64,000 nt of DNA from Metallyticus violacea (taxonomy: Eukaryota > Arthropoda > Insecta > Mantodea > Metallyticidae), in assembly GCA_030762175.1 (NCBI GenBank), contig CM060834.1, forward strand, positions 29,786,501 through 29,850,500, in the 5' to 3' direction. Made by a program: the position numbers and the translations under genes. A model generated the notes under the pieces. The model had not been told where the DNA came from. It did not search any database and saw only the letters and a program-made list of their open reading frames with translations. The first letter of the stretch is position 1, and each line of letters begins with the position of its first letter. Positions 10,441 to 21,344 of this stretch are shown here, in pieces.

Positions 10441-12245
10441 ATCTATATATATCTATTGACTCACGTGTGCTAAGTATTAGAGAAAGTGATGATAATGAGT
10501 AGGAATATGTATAAAGAAAGAATAAGTGTATTTGTGTACAAGTTAAATGAAGTGTAATTAAAGTACAGCTTATGACTGCTATTGTCGTTTGCCGTTTCAA
10601 ATGCATATTTCAGACCAGCATCTTAGTTAATGTATTTTAAGGTTCTTGTTACATGTCACGAAAATATTTTATTTTTCTTCTTCATTCTCTTTTAAAATAA
10701 TCTCTTTTGATACACTTTTCTCATATTTTACTTATAATGAGAACGTGGTTGTCAAGCAATATAAAAATAAATAAATATAAATGATCAAATGTGCTAATTA
10801 AATAAATGACCAAGAGTAATCCGGAAGTTCGATTCTTCTGCCATCTCTGGATGATGACTGAAATTGATGCTCCTAAATGTAGCTGTACGGGGCCGTGGTC
10901 TCCAAGTGGATTATTACGCTTAAATATTGATAAATACATAATAAAGTATTTAAATTATCATTATATTTGAGGAAAAACACAAGACTTCATTTAGCAGAAA
11001 TGTCAACAGTCCGCTCTGAACATTAAAAATTCATAATCCAAGGTTGGAGAAGTATGGCAAACAGCTGTTCCTCCATCTTGCTTTTATATGACGTCACTTG
11101 TAATTTTTACTAATACTTTACAAGTGTTGCATTTCTTTCGTAAAACAGAAAGTTAATACACTTGTATGTATTAAACCATACTTTTGTGAAATTAGGGCCC
11201 TGAAAGTGGACAATTGGTGTCATTTTTTAAAATCAATGGGTCAAGTTACTCAGAAATAGATTCAACATTAGAGACACAAACTTGTGTATTGGTCTGTAGG
11301 ACGATGACTGGTGTTAAATGGGCTGGAACTGTTGGAAACAGATACTATGCGGAAATTTTTAAAAATAACACTTCACAATACATACTAACGAAACATGAGA
11401 CTAAGATAATGTGCAATTGTTTGTGTTAGGGGTATAGGCCAGCAAAATCTCTTACAGAAATTGAAGTAATATTGTACCAGTCGTACCTGCCACGAGGTCT
11501 TTGCCCTTTGGCATGCTGCACACAAAGTCACGTAAATGTGATCAATATGTTTATAATAAAACCTACAACTACAACTTTATCTCGAAGGATGCACTAGTCC
11601 ATTCCTACATAGTAATTTACTTGTTGCACTGTTGGTAGAAGATGGCTGAGCGCGGAGTCCTAAAGAATACATTTTCTAATTGTAATGATGGGGACGTGAG
11701 CAAGAAGGATGAGGACTCAGCTCTCTGACACGGAAGTGACTGATGAGCTGTACCAACACACACTGCTGTAATTTACTCGCGCCATAAACTACACGTGCTC
11801 ACAGCCTGCCGTCAAACCGGCCTGCAACTTGCATTTATTGCTCTTTCTTTGTATCACACCAACTTCTCTTTACTGCCTATTTCCTTTAATACTTTCTTCC
11901 TTATTTTTATTGGGCCAATATTGTATTTATTTAATTCACGTTAAAATTTACAGATATAGAAAACATTTTAAGAGCATGAAAAAGTAATAAGTATTACAGT
12001 TCCCCCAATGTTTTCTATTGCATAACGAGCACAGATGTATGTGAATGGGCATTTGTCAAAACAGCAAATGTTACATTGTTTTGTTGTTTACTTTTTCTCT
12101 AATTATGAAACTAGAAGTGTGCATAGATCACTTTATGCCACAAGGACATCGCTATTTTAATTACAAATGTGTTTAAAATACTGTCAATTTTTTTTGTATA
12201 AAAGATCAGATGCCCTGGCCTTTTTAACAAATTAGTTGTACAATT
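10441..12245. other. No recognisable gene
   Basis: AT-rich DNA with a more balanced patch at 11590-11840. Only short ORFs are present. I see no transposon or RNA-gene signature. Confidence 0.4.
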
Positions 12246-12625
12246 GAATTGGGAATACATGTCACCCGTTACAGTAGCTCAATAATGCTCTTTGAAATTA
12301 GAACTGTAAATTTAAAACTTTACAAAGACGTGAAACGTTACAAAATGAAGAAAAAAGAAAAACAAATCTCAAAGATACAAGAGAAATGTAAAACAAGAAA
12401 AACTGAGGAAAGAAGCTTATACAAATTACTCTGGAAAGAATATAGATGCCAAAACAGTTCGTGAAGGATATAGGTAATTTAATAATATATCATAACGTAT
12501 ACTATATCTTAGTTTATAGGTGGTTTGAATGTAACTATAAAATATAATAATGTATATTTAACTACCTCTAATACCATTGTAAATTTTATATAATGAAATA
12601 ACTGCTTTATCAATTTTGTTTATTT

Positions 12626-12811
12626 TTGTTGGATTATTTACAAAATTCTGTATCTAGAGAAGTTCCTTTATTCAGCGATAATTGTGCTGGACAGAATAAA
12701 AATCACTCACTGTCCAGGTGGCTTCTAACATTAATTGGCACTAAAATTATCACAAGCACTATCGCGAGAGAATGTGAGATATTTATTACGACTATTTCAC
12801 GAATAAAATAA
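12626..12811 (+). pseudogene. DNCAGQNKN-type transposon ORF fragment
   Basis: A 61-codon ORF containing PLFSDNCAGQNKNHSLSRWL. The pattern (D-x-C-x-GQN-K-N followed by a hydrophobic helix) is familiar from long uncharacterised proteins that are multi-copy in arthropod and cnidarian genomes. I take these to be transposon-encoded, with the Asp possibly catalytic, but that is inference from copy number. Upstream (12249-12464) a 71-codon ORF rich in Lys and Glu may be part of the same broken coding region, since such proteins usually have a basic stretch before this motif. Only a fragment survives. It sits in element F; the homologous place in copy 2 (about 55260-55430, minus) is more decayed but still ends in the same KTISRIK-like codons. 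Confidence 0.55.
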
Positions 12812-12976
12812 GAATTTAAATTCAATTCCTCCAAACTTGGCTTACAAAATTGTAATAATTATATATTTGTACTTAATCTTTTCACGCAATCTTGCGACAG
12901 AATAATGCCGATTGCCAGTAATACCAACAGAGAAGAGTAAAGTACGGGTTTAAGACAATTATATATATAAAATTGT

Positions 12977-12978
<2 letters not shown>

Positions 12979-13035
<57 letters not shown>
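12979..13035. repeat. (GT)n microsatellite inside element F
   Basis: About 28 GT units. In the second copy of element F the same place (about 55060-55070, inverted) has only a short atatat tract, so the GT run grew after the copies separated. Confidence 0.95.
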
Positions 13036-13038
<3 letters not shown>

Positions 13039-13143
13039 TTCGCGCATAGAATATTAACACTTGTTATACGTTGAATATCTATTTTATTCAGAAACCGTAA
13101 GACTGAAATGGACAAAAGTCTACTATTACAATCGCAAAAAAGA

Positions 13144-13186
13144 ACAAGAACAAGAAGAAGAAGAAGAAGAAGAAGAAGAAGAAAGT
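13144..13186. repeat. (AAG)n microsatellite inside element F
   Basis: About 12 AAG units. The homologous place in copy 2 (54855-54925) holds a long T-rich tract instead. ORFs over it with poly-Glu are artefacts. Confidence 0.95.
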
Positions 13187-13384
13187 AGCCCGGTTTTTTT
13201 ATTTTTCTTTGTATTCTGTGGTTTGGAATTCCTAATGATAAGATCAATTTGCAATTTAGACGCGTCACCAAACGATTTGAAGAACCCTCCAATTTGTGTT
13301 ATGATTGCCGATTGTTCATGCTGTTGTTGCTATCAATAGCTCCCCACCGCCTCTAGCAAAAGTGATCAGTGATACGTGTTTAGA

Positions 13385-13690
13385 TTTTTTTTTTTTTTTT
13401 TTTTGATTCGTTTTATTTAAGGACGCTCTTTAACTTCTCAGGTCATCAGCGTCCCATTCAATTCAGGGCGTGAAACGGCCGAAAATTTTGTTCAGAGGCC
13501 TCTTCTTTCAGGCTTGAGGTTTTTTTCGTGCCGAAAATCTACGACACGGGACCCACGGCTTTACTTCCTTTCCGAAGGAAGCCATACTTTTTACGCCCGC
13601 AAAAATTTATCGATCCTGATCGGGTTTGAATCCGCGATCTTGGGTTTAGAAGGCAAGTATGGTTACCACTACACCACCAGGACCAGGACC
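13385..13690 (-). mobile_element. SINE A, copy A1 (tRNA-headed), inserted in element F
   Basis: On the minus strand it starts with a tRNA-like head (ggtggtgtagtggtaacc resembles an A box, and gattcaaacccg at about 13621-13635 fits the B box). It continues through the body shared by copies A2-A4 (key words: gaaggaagt, cacgaaaaaaacctcaagcctgaaag, ggccgtttcacgccctgaattgaatggg, gatgacctgagaagttaaagagcgtcc) and ends in aaataaaac plus an A tract (T run 13385-13404 on +). SINEs are non-autonomous, Pol III-driven and mobilised by a LINE. Near full length. The matching place in element F copy 2 (about 54660) lacks it. Confidence 0.88.
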
Positions 13691-14339
13691 GACTTGGTGT
13701 TCAGGAATTTGTAGTGGAGGTATATAGTTGGCAACACTGACCACAAGATAAATGCACATCGCGTGAAAAAACGGATTTGATAAAATTTTTTTCGATAATT
13801 TCACTTCGTAATCCGGCAATGAATGGTCAAAATTCAAAATTTTGACTATTTTCATTGGTGCATTTTAAAGGACTCGTTCCTACATAGTAAACAGCTTCAG
13901 CACTTCTTTCCCCATGAGGGGACGTTATCAGAAAAGAAAATAATATATTCTGAACTGGACGACAGAGATGTAACTCGCAGAATATGGTTAGAAATAAGTT
14001 TTATGTTAATATTGAAAATGTTAATGTAATAGACAGCTGCCCTTTTATCAAATGAGCATTCATGTGATCTTTCAGCTTTAAAATGAACTATTTTTTCAGA
14101 ATTTTATTTCAAGTAATTTGAAACCTGTGTCTATAAAAATTAATAAAATAAGATCAATTCGTGGAATTTTATATAACCACTCTTAGATTTTAGGACGGCA
14201 TATTCCACTAAAACATTCGTCTTTATACGTACATGTGTTCTATTCTTGCACACCCAAAATAACTTTATTGTGATGTGTCAAATAATTGTTTCAAACAAAA
14301 GTTTGTAACATCATAGGGGATTTCTTGCTGAGGGTACAC

Positions 14340-14425
14340 TTTTATGTACCTCCATTAATGTGGGAGATACATGTACATGTATACATGGTACATTTAAAAT
14401 AATGTACCAGAATATAAAACCATGT
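14340..14425. repeat. Cluster of tgtac/atgtac words
   Basis: Contains atgtacc, acatgtacatgtatacatgg, aatgtacc and catgtaca in 80 bp. It is partly self-complementary and may form short hairpins. Significance unknown. Confidence 0.5.
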
Positions 14426-14459
14426 ACATTTTATAAGCCACAAACGATTAAACAGGTCA

Positions 14460-14890
14460 TGGAGAAGATGGAGGAAGTTTTGTATATCGCCTTTGTTGAC
14501 TATACCAGTCATTGACTCCGTAGAACACCAAAGTATGATTCAGGCACTATCAAGACAAGGAGATGATGAAAAATACACAAGGCTGCTGGCCAAATTGTAC
14601 AGTGAATCATGTGCGAAGGTAGAAACAGATAAGAAAGGGCAACCCTTTAAACTAGGCAGAGGGGTTAGACAAGGGACCCAATTTCTCCGAAACTTTTCAC
14701 AAGCATATTAGAGGAAATATTCCGCAAAATAAAATGTGGAAACACATTTGGAATTAACATAAATGGTTACAAACTCACGAACCTAAGATTTGTAAATGAC
14801 ATAGTTCTATTTGCTAGCTCAGCAAAGAGCCTTCAAAGAATGCTACAAGATCTCAACCAGCATTGTAAAACTGCCGGTCTATAAATGAAC
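14460..14890 (+). pseudogene. RTE/BovB-like LINE reverse transcriptase fragment
   Basis: First frame (14493-14711) gives IDSVEHQSMIQALSRQGDD and GRGVRQGTQF. After a +1 shift it continues as PISPKLFTSILEEIFRK, then GININGYKLTNLRFVNDIVL. This is the RT order palm-box A, RQGDPISPKLF, and the catalytic FADD box as typically seen in RTE-clade LINEs (LEEIFRK-x-x ... GI-x-I-x-G-x-x-L-x-x-LRFADDIVL). The catalytic box here reads FVND, so the second catalytic Asp region is altered (A to V, D to N), and a stop follows at about 14881. Dead. Confidence 0.8.
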
Positions 14891-14954
14891 AGATCATGAC
14901 AAACACCCGTTAGAATCAACTCAACAAGACTGTACAAGTATCAATAATGCATTG

Positions 14955-15420
14955 CTGCATATCCTCTGGTATTGTTGGAGCATTTTAATAGACAACATCC
15001 CTGACCCCCCGTCCCCAAAGTTTTAGTGGCGTAAGGTCAGGGGATCGGGCGGGCTGGCCAACTAACTGGTCCATCACGTCCAATCCATTTGCCAGGGTAT
15101 TTACGGTCCAGAATGCGTCGTGTTCTTATAGTGTTATGCGCTGGGTATCCAGAGACCAGGAAGAGTGTTTAAGTATGTGGCATATCGTCTGCCGTTTTGG
15201 TTACTATTTACAAATAAAGATCCAATAATATTATCGCCAATAATTCCGCACCAAACGTTAACTTTTCACGGACCTTGATAATCTACCTGTCGGAACTATC
15301 GTGGATTATTGATGTTGATCAATGTTGATTAAAATGGCATAGTGTGACACATTTCTGAATAGCTCTTGGAGAAGGTAAATGTATTCTTGAATAAAATGTA
15401 CACGAGTCATTTAAAAAAAT
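14955..15420 (-). pseudogene. IS630/Tc1-mariner-like transposase remnant (minus)
   Basis: Reading the minus strand, VNVWCGIIGDNIIGSLFVN (about 15265-15210) is the classic segment between catalytic residues 1 and 2 in a widespread insect/arachnid transposase family. Further on come a piece like WIPSA, a match to KYPGKWIGRDGPVSWPARSPDLTPL (about 15110-15020) and a tail resembling VRDVVY..AP.IPEDMQQ. The LDFFLWG box that should carry the last acidic residue is reduced to LKLWG, and the QQDGAPPH box is broken. Upstream pieces reach about 15360. Several frameshifts; dead. Confidence 0.75.
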
Positions 15421-16855
15421 CGAAGCTCTATCTCGTATCTTATACAATAATGGGGATACAAAAAGCGTATCCTCGGAAAGAATTGTATGTTGTTATAAAA
15501 CTTTTCTTTGAAACAAATTTTCATTTAAGCGCCAGAAAAAAGTGATTTTATGTGAGCAAGATAAACGGGGCACTCTGTACAGTACAATTTTACACGGAAT
15601 CGCCATATCAAAACAGTACAATCAACTTGAGGCAGTTTTAATTTGGAAGCAGATGTTATAAGAGGTAAATATTGTTTCAATAGCATGTCTCCTTAATGCA
15701 GTGTAAGCCTGGAGTGTTCTATTCTTTCGACAACTTTCATATTTCTGCTAATTCTTCCATTTAAAAAAAAAAAAAAAAAAAATCTAATTCCTCTCGCAGT
15801 TTCATGCACATTTTCTTGTTTTTATCTTTTATTTGTTACATTTTCCTTGTGCCACACTCTTTTATTTAATACTTTCACGGCACTGTTGAGGAAAAACAAA
15901 CGCAAACAAAAATGACAAAACAAATGCAGTGTTTTTACAGAAAGCAGCTTTCAAGCCGCTAGCAAAGGAAGAGGCGAATACGCCGAAGCTATCAACAGGA
16001 AATACAATCAGTTTTCCAGTCCACAGGTCAAAAGCAGTACAATTTTGGGGTAAGCTGGGGTACTGTGGCGTGGTTACTCAATTCCCCATACCTGCCGCCC
16101 TACTCCGAGTGCCACTCAGTTCTGTTGTCAAGTGTATGCAAGCAAATGAATGTAAAGCGGATGTTGTTTATTGCCCTCGAAAGGGATAAATACATTCGTT
16201 CACAATTCAACACGAGAACAAATCTGCTAAGTCGCTTAGTGCAAACAGCAGCCAACGAACCTGGCCTGTTACTGCAGAGGTATTAAACAAACCTTTCCGA
16301 CTAATGTGCATCTGTTAAGAGCCTGGATTAGCTCCGGAATGGCAGGTTTTTAACTTTTTTTAATTTTTTTTTAAAAGAGGATTTACTTTTGTGGTGAATA
16401 TCTCAACATGCACACCAGTGGACTTATTCCAATGGAAATAAACAAATGCTATGCGCTCTCCGTGCAGTTCAGGTCTCTTTTGCAAGACCGGAATGAGATT
16501 GTTTATAAAAAAATCGGATTAAAAGTTAAGAGGAAGTTTTAAAAAATAATACATTTAGATTTTAAATTGGGAAAAAATGTAGGACATTAAGGCATTACGT
16601 GCAGCGCGAGGAAATTTTAGGTCACTGCACATGAATATTGTTTCAGGTATTGTTCAGCAACATTTGAAGAAATGTTTCAAAATTCTTTTCATGAGTACAA
16701 CCGCAATAGCTACATGCCTTCGGGATTCACTTAAAACTGTTTATTTTTAAGTTAATACACTGATTGGTTACAGTTGTGCACAAGAAGGATTTAGGACGAG
16801 ATATATTATATCTAACTGGTTACGATCTTTCTACTGACTTATTTGTTTTATTTGT
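15421..16855. other. No recognisable gene; poly-A run at 15763-15782
   Basis: AT-rich with a balanced patch at 15940-16290 that shows two overlapping ORFs of 73-86 codons. I recognise neither. A T-rich run lies at 16345-16375. Confidence 0.4.
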
Positions 16856-16859
16856 TGAG

Positions 16860-17470
16860 GACATGGCGTTATTAGAACAACATGACCGCACTTTAACAAG
16901 GATGAACGAATTACATTGTGCTCATGTATAGATCACCAGGGGCTGCACATCAGTTGAAGAGCAGAACCCACTTAGACATATCGATTAGTTAACTGTAGGA
17001 CAATTTATCAATCGCTTTAAAAGTACAGGAAGTGTTGCTGTTCGCCTTCGAAGTGGAAGACAGAGGAGTGAAACTGGTCCGTAAAAGTCCAGAACAGTGT
17101 TGGCATATTTTGTAAAAGTAAAGAGATGGGAGTTAGCCAAAGATCGGTTTTGTGTGTTTTTATAGGCATTCCTTCCAAGATCTTTTATCCAGAATTTGTA
17201 TGGGGATGGCAAAGAATGTAGAAAAGAATTTTGCGAATAGTAAATTCTGGACTATGTAAATTCATTCACCTATATTGTCAATGATGAAGCCACATTTTAT
17301 TTAAGTGGTCTTGACAATAGACACAATTTTCGCTAATGGTCGAGCGACTGGTGGTCATGTACACAAAAATCCTAGAACCATAGTTTGGAAAGAATACGCA
17401 TGTAAGATGTACTAATGAATTTAAAGAAATGTACAAACATTTCTCGGGAAACACTCCAAAATGCCCAGAA
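16860..17470 (+). pseudogene. IS630/Tc1-mariner-like transposase remnant (plus), N-terminal and central part
   Basis: Translation gives FINRFKSTGSVAVRLRSGRQ (about 17000-17060), the end of the helix-turn-helix plus the GRPRS-type linker. At 17268-17325 it gives YIVNDEATFYLSGLDNRHNF, the first catalytic box (family form FSDEAHF-L-G-x-VN-x-Q-N). The initial acidic pair is still N-D-E. This is the same broad family as 14955-15420, on the opposite strand. Coding is broken by stops. The match fades just before the pogo-like element at 17475, and a short possible continuation (about RGRIEDVHKLKMNAV) follows it at 18058. Confidence 0.7.
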
Positions 17471-17474
17471 TGTA

Positions 17475-18052
17475 CCTTATTTACGCGAATCTAATGCGAA
17501 TCTTTGTTCAGTCGTAGTATTCAAAGTTATTATTCTCGACTTCGTTACATTTATTGTCGACCTGTTACTGCATAGAGCTTTTGAATAGTACGTAGTCACG
17601 AAATGGAAGACAAACAGAAAAGAACATCTTATGGCGCTAGAAAGGCAGAAAGGCTGTTCAGTGTAGCTTGTGGCGGCAACAGAATTGGCATTATTTACCA
17701 CTAAGCTAGTAGGAAGAAATTCGCTGGTCCTCGCAAAGGAAGACATTCCGACATTGAAAAAAAAAATTGGAATTCATAAATGGAAGGAGAAAGGACGCGC
17801 AACCTGTGACGAGTGGCACCATAAGAAATAACTTTTTGGCCTACGCTAACTGTCCTGACAACAGCACGAGTGATGGATTTTGTCCTACACGCTCCAAAAT
17901 GTAACAATAGTTCACTATGTTCTGATCGCTTTATGAAGCGGACGGGCTTATCTCTAAGAAGCCGTACAACAATATGCCAACTTTTTTTTAAGAGTTTAGG
18001 TTTCGAATTTGGGGTGCGCATTTAATGGCGCATTAGATTCGCGTAAATACGG
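17475..18052 (+). mobile_element. pogo/Tigger-like DNA transposon, internally deleted
   Basis: A 578 bp element bounded by terminal inverted repeats: tatttacgcgaatctaatg near 17479-17497 and its complement at 18030-18048. The outer few bases also pair, with one mismatch. It is flanked by TA on both sides (17473-17474 and 18053-18054), the target duplication of the pogo/Tc1-mariner group. Inside, the plus strand reads KRTSYGARKAERLFSVACGG, RKKFAGPRKGRHSDIEKKI and HKWKEKGRA, then FMKRTGLSLRSRTT-like residues (17930-17965). These match the psq and CENP-B-type DNA-binding domains of Tigger/jerky transposases. The DDE catalytic part is absent, so this is a non-autonomous deletion derivative, also carrying stops. 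Confidence 0.88.
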
Positions 18053-18054
18053 TA

Positions 18055-18115
18055 TATCGCGGTAGAATTGAAGATGTTCACAAGCTGAAGATGAACGCAG
18101 TATCTCAGACACCAC
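18055..18115 (+). pseudogene. Possible continuation of the split IS630-like copy
   Basis: Reads about RGRIEDVHKLKMNAV in one frame. This fits the helix near the C-terminus of IS630-like transposases (form IEDL-x-x-x-I-x-x-AV). If correct, the pogo-like element landed inside the earlier transposon. Short and weak. Confidence 0.3.
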
Positions 18116-18662
18116 TGATTACGTATAATCATTACCTATTTTATATATTTATTTATTGCAGCAGACACTGATGAACATAAGTGGCCTAAGAAAGAAACAC
18201 AAACTTCATCTAATTAAACATCAAACAAAAAACACAGGGAATGTTTGGATCAAAGGCAGTCCATAGCTTCCCATAGGGTCTTCCTTGCGACGAATATGCA
18301 ACTTTCAGAGAGTCTACATTCAAGATTGCAAAGGCCTATTCGGTAGAGGTGTCTTACCAGACTACGTGGCCTGTTACAGTCCTCAACCCTGCAACTGCTT
18401 TGCTTTTTGGCCAGTCAGGAAAATCTTTGAGCTTGATCCACAACGTTCTTCTCTCATAATGTTGTGATTGTGTTCTTCAGAGCTTTCTTTTTATGGATGT
18501 TTCTTGTATGTTATAAGGTATTTCCCTCATAAACCCCTATAATGCGCGAACACTGCCTTATTCTGTATATACACTTTTATAACTTAAAATTAAATGATAT
18601 ACAAAACAAACGACTTATACAACCAGGTCAGCCCACAGGTGTTGCTATAGTTTAAAACAGTA

Positions 18663-18727
18663 ATTACCTTTTGCGTTCGCGGCACCCTTGGGAATGAGAT
18701 TAGAAATTCGGGGCACCCCTGTTACTT
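18663..18727. other. hAT-like terminus motif
   Basis: The sequence ends ggggcacccctg; on the other strand it starts caggggtgccccgaa. This resembles hAT (Charlie/Tip100 type) ends that begin CAGGG. No transposase or clear 8 bp duplication was found. Confidence 0.35.
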
Positions 18728-19509
18728 TTTTTAAAATAGGAACATTTTAAATTATTTTAAATGCGTAACGTTAGCTGTGATACATAAATGTGTTAAATTG
18801 TGTACAAATAAACATGGATAACAAACATAATATAGTTCATTTTTAATAGTAACATACAATTCATGGATGCCATTGAACAAAGTATACTATACAAATGTTT
18901 AATATATACTAACTATGAATTATTAAATTAAACAAACAAAATTTCAAAAGTAGAGGACTACAATGTAATTGTACATAATTAATAAACTTATTTCATTAAT
19001 GTGAGATTTGTGATTGATGCTGAGAACAAAATGTTTGATATCAGGCCTAGCAGTTGACAACGAAACACACATATCGTTCTCAAAGCTAAAAAGTCTGTTT
19101 TTTGCTTTGGATTTGTCTTTGTTCGCGTTCGTGTGGTATGAGTGATTTCATTGTTGCCGTGTTTTCAACTACTGAAGCTTAGTTATTCTTTGCATTATTG
19201 TACGATATAGTTTTAAATGGATCAATGTGCTGTTCTGTTCTGTTTTGGATGTTATATAATTACTCTGCTCTTGATCCTCATGTAGGATATTATTATTTTG
19301 CCAACAAGGAAAATTTCCCGAAAATACATAAAACAAATCTGTTGAATTTATGAGGCCTCTCTTTATTAATCCATGGGTTGGATATCTGAGATGAACCTTA
19401 ATCTAACTAATGATTCATTTTCTTCTTTATCATCATCAGCACGCACCAGAATTCATATTGTGTGTGTGCGTGTAATTTTTTTTAAGTAGTTCCTACTATA
19501 TTTTTGTTT

Positions 19510-19567
19510 ATTCCCAAAATATCTTGCGGTATACCTGGCCAGGGTACACCTGTTCTGAATCCCTGGT
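19510..19567. other. hAT-like terminus motif
   Basis: Ends in gaatccctg; its complement begins cagggattcagaacagg and contains a gtaccctggccaggtatacc palindrome-like core. Like the motif at 18663 it is in right-end orientation. They do not form an inverted pair, so they may mark two separate decayed copies. Confidence 0.35.
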
Positions 19568-21100
19568 TTAGAGAATTTTCCAGTTAAAGCTTCCTGGAGG
19601 GTGATTCGAGAAAGGCATATAGGAAAAGAGCAAGAAAGGTGCTGTACTGTTTTGATTCATCGATCAACAAATGCAATCGCAACAAATTCGTTGTCTTTCA
19701 TGGAACATTAAATAACTTTAAGGTTGTGTTCATTTTCTGAAAATATTGCAAAAATGTAATTAGCCAAAATTAATGAACATTGAGAGAGTGCTAGAATATC
19801 AGGCTGGCTTAAACTGCTTGTTTGAGGACTACGTTTCTAATGTGTGGAAAAACACTTTGAGGAAAATGTCATTTTGCATTGAATGCATTGTTGAGGGAGG
19901 GAAAAAATCGGATTCAGACTTAGTCCATCAACCCTAGCTTACGTGCTTGGTAGGTATAAACATTTCACTGAAGAAAAACAAAACAAAACACACAACATGC
20001 AACGCTAGAAAGTGTTACAGGATGAATCAGATAGCGTATGGACAAGTTAGTTGAGTGCTGTGCGTCATCAAAAACTGATGAAAACAAACAGCTCAGCTAG
20101 GCATTCCGTAACGGTGTACAGTAACTTCCGGTGACTCAGTTGTCGGGCAATGTGCTTTATTCTGCTTTCCTTAAGCTGCTCTCTTCCTCCTGAACTTGTT
20201 TTATTTTGTTGTTCGTACTTTCACCCAGGTTACGGTAGAAATGACTCATTCGTTAGCTGCCTAACGTGCTTATGAATTGCTAACCGATTACGTGTCTTGG
20301 CTCATTTCGTTTTATTAACCTGTTTTTGTACTGTTTTATTATCTTAATGCATGCAGAGGGCTATGAATAATTCTTGCGAGCCTTCTTTCATCCCTGAAAC
20401 ATTTATAATTGAATCGGACATTTCAGAAATGGCGTAACTCCAAAAACATACATTTTTCAACGATGGCATAAAACTATGTTGGGAGCTGGAGCGACGTCGG
20501 AGGAGTGCATTGTTCACGAGGAGCGCACATATCGTAAACAGAGCCTGTACTTGTGCTATGATGTATTTAGAAAGCATTGCCCACTTACAGGTTGAAGTTA
20601 ACTTGCTTAACACTTTCTAACTTAATAAAATATAATTGAACAAATTCATAGACTTCATTTCTGGTCACTGGATATCATAAACTTGTTACTTTATATTTAT
20701 TGTCTGCTTATTAATGCATACCATTAATATAGATTTAATTTTTAATTGCAGCGGATGTGCTGTGGTTAATATCGCTGACGTGTATTTACAAATATCACAA
20801 AGGGAAGTTGTCCTTCCCTACAATATATAACAAAAGTCGGCGCCTATGTTCAGGAACGAAGGTAGAAAAAGCCATAAGTGTAGGTTTCAGTAACGCTTGC
20901 ATATTAATTTCTGCACTAACAATTTTTCTCTCTTAGCAATAGTTTTACTTTGGACTACGCAAGCTCAATGGGGTTCAGTATGTGGGCAAACTTTATGTTT
21001 CATGTTCAAGTAATTTTAATATTCCATCAATGCGGAACACTTTCTCTTGCCATTTATGGATCTCTATATCAATATGTAGCGTTTAGATTTTTTCATGCTT
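19568..21100. other. No recognisable gene
   Basis: AT-rich with balanced patches at 20010-20240 and 20380-20600. An 89-codon minus ORF (20344-20613) shows no recognisable domain. Confidence 0.4.
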
Positions 21101-21104
21101 TTTG

Positions 21105-21300
21105 CCCTTCTCATTCCTTCACTAGCTATGCATGCAATTACTAAATCATCTGTAAAAGGCAACCCAGTATTTTTTTATTATTTATTACTTGTAAATGCAT
21201 TCTTTCTGTTTGAATCTCGTTCAGAATGTCATTAGTATAGAAAATAAACAGCATTGAACTAAATCTACAGCCTTGTCTAATTCCTGTGATTGGTGTAAAA
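21105..21300 (-). pseudogene. LINE reverse transcriptase fragment with catalytic box
   Basis: Minus strand gives ITGIRQGCRFSSMLFIFYTN (about 21292-21235) and, after a frameshift, LPFTDDLVIACIASEG (about 21155-21108). These are the RQGC-LSP-LF box and the FADD box of a non-LTR RT, here FTDD so both Asp residues remain. Downstream coding on the minus strand decays. This is a different LINE copy from those at 521 and 14460. Confidence 0.65.
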
Positions 21301-21344
21301 AATTAGCTAGCTTTGGATGGTCTGAAAGTGGAGATTATACATAA

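Larger units (their letters stand above)
12249..13900 (+). mobile_element. Element F, copy 1 (transposon-like, invaded by a SINE)
   Basis: From about 12690 to 13850 this matches the reverse complement of 54490-55430. Matching blocks include the ttttattcgtgaaatagtc region, the gtcgcaagattgc region, gcgcgaatttca, ttctgaataaaatagatattc, ggaattcctaatgataaga, gctatcaatagctcccc, the ttgtggtcagtgttgcc region and cttcgtaat..gaaattatcg. It carries the DNCAGQNKN ORF fragment at its left side, a GT tract, an AAG tract, and SINE A1. The true ends are not defined; the 12249 limit is a guess based on a lysine-rich ORF that may belong to the same coding region. I infer an autonomous-derived DNA transposon relic. 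Confidence 0.65.

Noticed and set aside
12859..13339. ORFs with poly-His/Thr, poly-Glu and poly-Leu runs
   Set aside because: They arise from the GT and AAG tracts in element F.
11590..13890. Word tcctacatagtaa at 11602 and 13877 as possible ends of element F
   Set aside because: The matches are in the same orientation and short; no target duplication, so not usable as borders.
18663..19567. A complete hAT element between the two CCCTG-ending motifs
   Set aside because: Both motifs face the same way instead of forming an inverted pair, and there is no transposase between them.
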